From assembly GCA_023634235.1 (NCBI GenBank), contig JAMKCF010000004.1, forward strand, positions 25,490,527 through 25,554,526: DNA of 64,000 bases, in the 5' to 3' direction. Made by a program: the position numbers and the translations under genes. Under the pieces are notes generated by a model. It worked only from the letters and a program-made list of their open reading frames with translations. It ran no database searches and was not told the DNA's origin. Shown here one piece after another: positions 58,908 to 64,000 of the stretch (positions within the stretch are counted from its first letter, which is position 1; each line of letters opens with the position of its first letter). The stretch comes from Pisaster brevispinus. Lineage: Eukaryota; Echinodermata; Asteroidea; Forcipulatida; Asteriidae.

Positions 58908-59300
58908 TGTGGTGGCCAAGCGGCAAGTGCACCAGACTCTAGTTCTGATGTCAGAGCGCGAGTCTGGTTCCTTGTCGAGGCCCTTGCGTCTTTGAGCAAG
59001 ACACTTAAACCACTTCTTTGCTTCGACTTTCAGATGGGACTTAAAGCATTAGGTCCTGTGTGTTGTGTAAAAGGTAAAAGGACCCAGTACACTTATTGTT
59101 AAGAGAAGGGTACCCTGATGTTCCTGGTATGGTTGACTGCATATTGTGCAGCATCACCTTGCAACCCGTATAAGTTGCTACATAAACGCGTCCCATAATT
59201 TAAACGTAACTCTGCAAACCTGCTGGAAAAAATGACAAGCGCTTTAAATTGCCCGTAGATAAAGTGCTATGACATAACAACCAAATTTTACTAATATTTA
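58908..59300 (+). mobile_element. SINE family B, full copy
   Basis: GTGGTGGCCAAGCGGCAAGT, CAGACTCTAGTTCTG, AAGACACTTAAACCACTTCT, GGACCCAGTACACTTATTGT, TTCCTGGTATGGTTGACTGC, GTTGCTACATAAACGCGTCC, TTGCCCGTAGATAAAGTGCT. The B box is mutated (GGTTCCTTGTC). Confidence 0.75.
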
Positions 59301-59983
59301 TATTATTTCTGATAACTGAATTTATCCTGAATTTAAAACCAAACCAATAAAAACCTAATTCTTTTCTTTGTAAACTCCTATTGGAAAATGACAGCATCAC
59401 AAAATTTAGTTTGACCTTATAGAGCCCCTCTTTGAAACTCCCTCCCATAGTATATTCACAAATTTATAAATTGAGTATTTCTTTTCTGCTGACAACAGAG
59501 CTGTGCGGTTGTTGAATGCCAAATTACTTGCAGGTGAACCAGTGTGGCACATTAACACCAACTAAATGCGTAAGTTGGCCAGACGCAAGATAATTTTCTT
59601 CACTCCGTTCGACTCAGTGGCTCGTCTGGTGGCAAACGAGTCCAATACGTGCTGGCGATGGCCAGATGAGTACATGTGGTGGGGTGACGTCAGCTGCACA
59701 AGGTCTTAACACATATTGTGTGCATAATGAGTTTCACACCCATTCATTACATAGTTAATCAGCCTGTACTGTGTATATGTGCACGCTGTACATTGTGTCA
59801 ATAATATATGTAAATTTAAACAAGGTGTTAGAAAGTATTGGTTGGACAGGTGGGTCTGGTAAATGTGTACGTGTGTCTAAATGGTGTTGCTACTGTTGCT
59901 TTATACTGAAGAGATTAATGATTGGATTTGTTTTGTTTTTGCATGACATCCCCAAATACATTATAACAAAATCAAACTTATTA

Positions 59984-60335
59984 CATGATAAATTTGCATC
60001 GGGGATAACGAATATTATTTGGTTTTTACCCATACACCGATGTGTGTAAAGCACTGTACTTTCCTCCCGTATCCAGTGAAAAAAATCCATCCATAGGCAT
60101 ATTACTCGGTCGGGATTCAAACCAATGACCTTTGCCATTCTAGAGTGGATGTCTTACCACCAGACCACCTGGTAGCTAGAGGCAGTTAGAATCCCATATT
60201 TTAGCAGCGGGTACTGCAACAATTTACCAGATGTTAAATTTGCATCGGGGATATAGAATATTATTTGGTTTTACCCATACACCGAAGTGAATCGATGCTT
60301 TACACACATCGCTCTATGAGTAAAACCATGAAAAC
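59984..60335 (-). mobile_element. SINE family A: full copy plus a second tail, same orientation
   Basis: 59984-60215 is a full minus-strand copy: tail ATGATAAATTTGCATCGGGG, ATAGGCATATTACTCGGTCG, B box complement GGATTCAAACC, A box complement CTTACCACCAGACCACCTGG, GTAGCTAGAGGCAGTTAGAA, GCAGCGGGTA. A second tail follows (60231 on, CCAGATGTTAAATTTGCATC). 60266-60329 also forms an inverted repeat (GGTTTTACCCATACACCGA / ATGAGTAAAACC). Confidence 0.8.
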
Positions 60336-61660
60336 CAAACGTGCTTGTAAGTGACTAAAAAAGAAATTTAAGATCATGTACAACAATGGTAATTGTCAAA
60401 GACCAGCATCCACGCTTTATGTGACCCAACATATTCATGAAATAACAACACTGTGAAAATTTTAGTCCAATATTGGTAATCCAAGTCCCAAGTGAATAGT
60501 GACAAAAAAACCTCTGATTTGTTTTCAATAATATCGAATATCAAGTTTTGGTCTCGCACGATCAAAACTAATTTATATGGTAATTTCTATATATACAAAA
60601 ATACATAATATCAATGAAAACTTTTCGCACCATGACCATCTTTTTACCCTGTAAGTTACAGTGTACACGTGTTTATATGTAAACATTTACATAGTAAGAT
60701 GTATGTTTTTATGTCTTTCCTATTTATAGTACACTGCTGTCATTCTTTTCATTTTACAATGACAGCCTGCTTTGAAATGGAAGAGTTTATTGCCAATATT
60801 TCGAATGCTTTCTTTTAGAATTTTTAATATTTGATGTTTGAGATCAGTCTTTTGCGGCTACGATACTTGTTTTATTTTGGTTGTGCTGTACACCTGTTGG
60901 CCGTCTTCCTTTCATAACGGCGCCAACAGCTAATTACATGCACTGAGTCTCAGGAGAAGCCTGGATGGGTCAGACCTGAGTATAAAAGAACTGTTTATGC
61001 TGCGTCAGGCTTACCTTAGAAGCTAGACCTTAAACCAGGGTCTGAATTATGTATGACTACACAAACATGCATGGCTGGGGTACATCAAAGGCTATAAAAG
61101 GACATTATGACAGGCGGAAATTAAAAGGTTTACAAGTACAATGGGTAATTCAACGACTGTGCTCAATTTATGAAATTCTACTCTAAGCCGTGGTACAGTA
61201 TTAATAATTTCCAGCAAGGGAAACAGCAATAAATTGGCGATTTTTAAGCTAAGCTCGTACTTGGTGCTGGCTCTGATAATCCTGACTGAAACAAACAAAC
61301 AAATGTCAGAAATTTTAATTTTTGAGGAAATTGTCTTTGCTCCGGGCCTTCATGGCTCTGCTTAATTAAATGTAAGCGAACAATTTGTACTCACAACAGC
61401 AGAAAAATCTGTGCTTCAATCCATACAGGCTAGGCAGTTTGGCTAAAGTGGGGCCTAATTCCTCTAATATCCTCTTCTCCTATATCACTCCACACTAAAC
61501 TGCTTGGACTTGGATGAGATTGGTACAAGTGACCCTGTGATAAGCACTTGTTAATTGAGCCTACTGGCCCCAGTCCTTCTGAATCCTTCACATTGGCAAG
61601 TAGACAGAAGGAGCTTGGGACCAAAGATTCAGTGGAGATGAGCACGGAAGTTTATATCTG

Positions 61661-61786
61661 TGGGCATACTTAACAAAGCATTCTTCGCTTACGCAGCTAG
61701 TGCAGAAATTTGGTGCTTGAAGTTTAACAGAGAATTGTGACGGTAAGTCCAGAAATCCACGGTAAGCAGAGCCATGTAATTGGGCC
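61661..61786. mobile_element. Harbinger-like MITE (family E), right end clear
   Basis: The right end CGGTAAGCAGAGCCATGTAA ending TTGGGCC is followed by CAG (61787-61789). The interior AGCTAGTGCAGAAATTTGG resembles the copy at 55530. The left end is decayed, so its start is approximate. Confidence 0.55.
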
Positions 61787-61872
61787 CAGTCCAGCCAGCA
61801 TGATGTAAATTGTTACAAGTCTCAAAATTCACATTAAAAACGGTATACAATGCCATTCCCTTCCAGTGCAAA

Positions 61873-62061
61873 ACATCCAAGGACGTCACATAATAATTAA
61901 GATTTATGTGGGTCTGTACATTTTTGTGCGGGGAATATTCAGTTCATTCCTGAATTTCCATGATATCCAATCAAAAGGACATTGGATTTGACCTTTTGAC
62001 TAATGAAACATTCCTGAGTGGAATGTACAGACCCATTCACTGTTGACATCCAACGACGTCA
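61873..62061. repeat. Inverted repeat nested in a direct repeat with GACGTCA
   Basis: ACATCCAAGGACGTCA (61873-61888) and ACATCCAACGACGTCA (62046-62061) are direct repeats, 15 of 16 identical, each with the CRE/ATF-like GACGTCA. Between them 61909-62035 begins TGGGTCTGTACATT and ends AATGTACAGACCCA, a perfect 14-bp inverted repeat. The inner part is MITE-like. Confidence 0.7.
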
Positions 62062-62924
62062 TGTTTGAAATGTGGCTCCTGAATAAGTAGCATCGATTAA
62101 CACTTTACACCTTTTAAATGTGAGGCTAGAGACGTGGAATTTGTTTTATCTAATTGGAAAATGAATGCGTCACAAAACTGTATTTGACCTCAGAGCCTGT
62201 TTTTAAGCACCATATACAATATAGTTCTGAAATACACGAAATGCACATTAAACTTCTCTTTGCAGATCTGATACGATGAATTGATGTTTGTTAGATTGAA
62301 GTAAATTATGCAAATGAAGAAATAACTTTATTGTTAGTTATATTGTTAGTTATATAATAGTTAAGTAACTGCAATATATGCCATTGGTCTCAGCTAATAA
62401 CACTACTTGATATTCACTTGACGTCACAGTCTTGGATATTTCTGAGGACCATGTCTGCAATGTGAGAAGACATCAGCTAGCTTCTATCCACCGTAGTTAA
62501 TCATTGCACAAGCCAACTGGCCAGCTGGTGGGTTTCATCTTAGATCTTGTCACAGCGGTCAGCCACGTATGGTCCTTGGCTACATGACAGTGTTGAAGAT
62601 CTATGTAGTGCGGTAGAATCTGACCCATGACACATGTAGTATGAGAGGAACCGGATGGTAAACCAAATGTTTTTAAAAATTTAACCATGCACCCCTGTCC
62701 CTCTTTCATGCCTGTGCCAATTACACAATGGCATGTCCAGGTGAATATCAATGTCAGCCGTCGAGCTGACTGCAAAAAATGTTTTTGGAGTTTTAAAAAT
62801 TTCTGCCGTAAGCCAGTCCATTGATACACATCATCCGACTTGAGACGGTTAAGATAAATTAGTTCCAATGCTTTTCAAGGTAGAAAAAAATCACTGAAAC
62901 CGTTTTTGTTTTCATCTTAAGCCA

Positions 62925-63030
62925 TATTCCAATCAAGGCACTTTGGCTACAGCTATCGGCATTGACAACAGCAACAATGATCCAGCCATAGCCAACACTG
63001 AAGCCATTCATTCAGACATAGCCTTAATCT
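62925..63030. repeat. Divergent relative of the GCTACAGC foldback
   Basis: TTTGGCTACAGCTATCGGC, then ATCCAGCCATAGCCAACACT and TTCAGACATAGCC, recalling the element at 19405-19530. Short, so only suggestive. Confidence 0.3.
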
Positions 63031-64000
63031 AGACGAAGAAGATTTTGACAAAGGTCTGAAAGGTAACTTCATTTTCATTTTGAACATTTCTCAGGATAGT
63101 TGGTGCTCCACGGCTATTCAATTGGAAACAATTCCTAAAGGCCATCGAAACACTCTCCTGGCCCAAACCATTCACCGTAAATCTAGAATAATGTGTTACA
63201 CTTTTTTAAATGACTTTTATTATCGTGCATGTGTTTGTTATCCCACTAAAAGTTTGTTCGAGTCACATTCTATTCACACTGTGCAGTCCCAAATAAATAC
63301 ATAGTATCGTGACATACACTAAGATGTCACGTTCATTCAAACGATGCTCTGATTGAATGGATCAACAACATTCTATGCAATGCATAAACATAATTCGACC
63401 ACAAAAGTACAAACACTGGGACTGCCAGTTCTTTTGTGGTGGCCAAGTTTGCTTACGTCAATGCTCAAATGTAATGTTTGCATTATTTTCCCCCTTAAAT
63501 TCTTTTGATCTGCTGTACAACTCTCTGATTCTTCTTCCATGAATTGTACCTATTCAAAACTTCTGTGCTTTCAGACAGCTGGCGCCAATAAGTATTTGTT
63601 TTGTTACATATGGATGTCAGATTCAAGAAAAGTAATTTATCAAATGATTCTCAATGTGACTAGATCCAGCACCGAACCTAGGGTAACATTTTAGGAGGAC
63701 ACGAGGGGTGAATCCTTTTTTTTCAAGGGGTACACTACTGAACAATTACACCTGTATTTTCCATTTGCATTTCTCTTAAACAAGCCTGTTGTTATGCCAT
63801 TAAATTTGTTTTTATAAGATAATCGGATGTGAGTATAAAAACAGATACATTGTCTGTGTGTAAGTGGAAAAAAAAGTTTTTAAAAACATTGAAATTATCA
63901 AATAAAAGCTTATAAAATGCAACCTTTTACTCTGGGCATTATAATCTCAAAATTCCAGATTTCAAATGGGGGGGGGGGCTTGGGGACGGTATCAATTGGG

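Larger units (their letters stand above)
55432..64000 (-). other. Presumed upstream intron of the Kv4/Shal gene
   Basis: Upstream of the KARLARIR exon on the coding strand, entered through its consensus acceptor. No sequence resembling the S6/pore exon (GYGD, PVIVSNF) is visible up to the window end, so that exon should lie beyond 64000. Several SINEs and two TIR elements occupy the stretch. Positions 55910-57000, 57390-58370 and 62070-62920 look unique and non-coding. Confidence 0.55.

Noticed and set aside
61430..62868. Search for the Kv4 pore/S6 exon upstream
   Set aside because: No GYGD or PVIVSNF-like translation on the minus strand; frames there are unrelated.

Overview
The window reads as non-coding-dominated nuclear DNA of an animal. 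It is AT-rich, has no dense gene layout, and is full of tRNA-derived SINEs, MITE-like elements, LINE remnants and minisatellites. The mix of repeats (GGGCCCAATTT-type MITEs, tRNA-Leu-like SINEs) suggests a marine invertebrate deuterostome, perhaps an echinoderm such as a sea star. That assignment is inference from recollection, not proven here.

The only gene I can defend is on the minus strand: an orthologue of the Shal/Kv4 voltage-gated potassium channel (KCND family). Two coding exons are visible, each exactly 90 bp and phase 0, with consensus splice sites at both ends. The exon at 55342-55431 encodes the cytoplasmic segment just after S6 (KARLARIRLAKN...). The exon at 13223-13312 encodes the conserved dileucine segment (QHHHLLSCLEKTT). 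They match two consecutive vertebrate KCND exons, so positions 13313-55341 are most simply one intron of about 42 kb. The channel core (T1, S1-S6, pore) should lie beyond position 64000 and the C-terminal end before position 1. I looked for them inside the window and did not find them.

Repeats by region. 1-13 kb: SINE families A and F, a 381-bp TIR element (2942-3322), a SINE-in-SINE nest (8046-8645), and a 19-bp array of 29.7 units (9102-9665) bracketed by a near-perfect 33-bp inverted repeat. 13-21 kb: a degenerate ~38-bp array, then a dimeric higher-order array of alternating ~155/160-bp units. 21-36 kb: SINEs B, C, F, MITEs, two copies of a CTGAAGA...CGAAACG repeat, and a LINE-like tail with TTCAAGG heptamers. 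36-48 kb: scattered SINEs, an octamer-motif cluster and long poly-C tracts. 48-49 kb: a 68-bp array. 50-55 kb: CpG-richer unique blocks and a recognisable LINE reverse-transcriptase C-terminus (53511-53765). 55-64 kb: a MITE inserted in a SINE with a CTG target duplication, a 336-bp element with long TIRs, inverted SINE pairs, and a nested inverted/direct repeat with GACGTCA motifs.

The gene and the repeats are related only by position: the intron acts as a host for repeat insertion. Several repeat groups carry internal evidence of how they moved, such as CWG target sites, nested order, and tails shared between a LINE and a SINE. Repeat family letters (A, B, C, D/E, F, H, I, J, K, N) are my own labels based on copies seen in this window.
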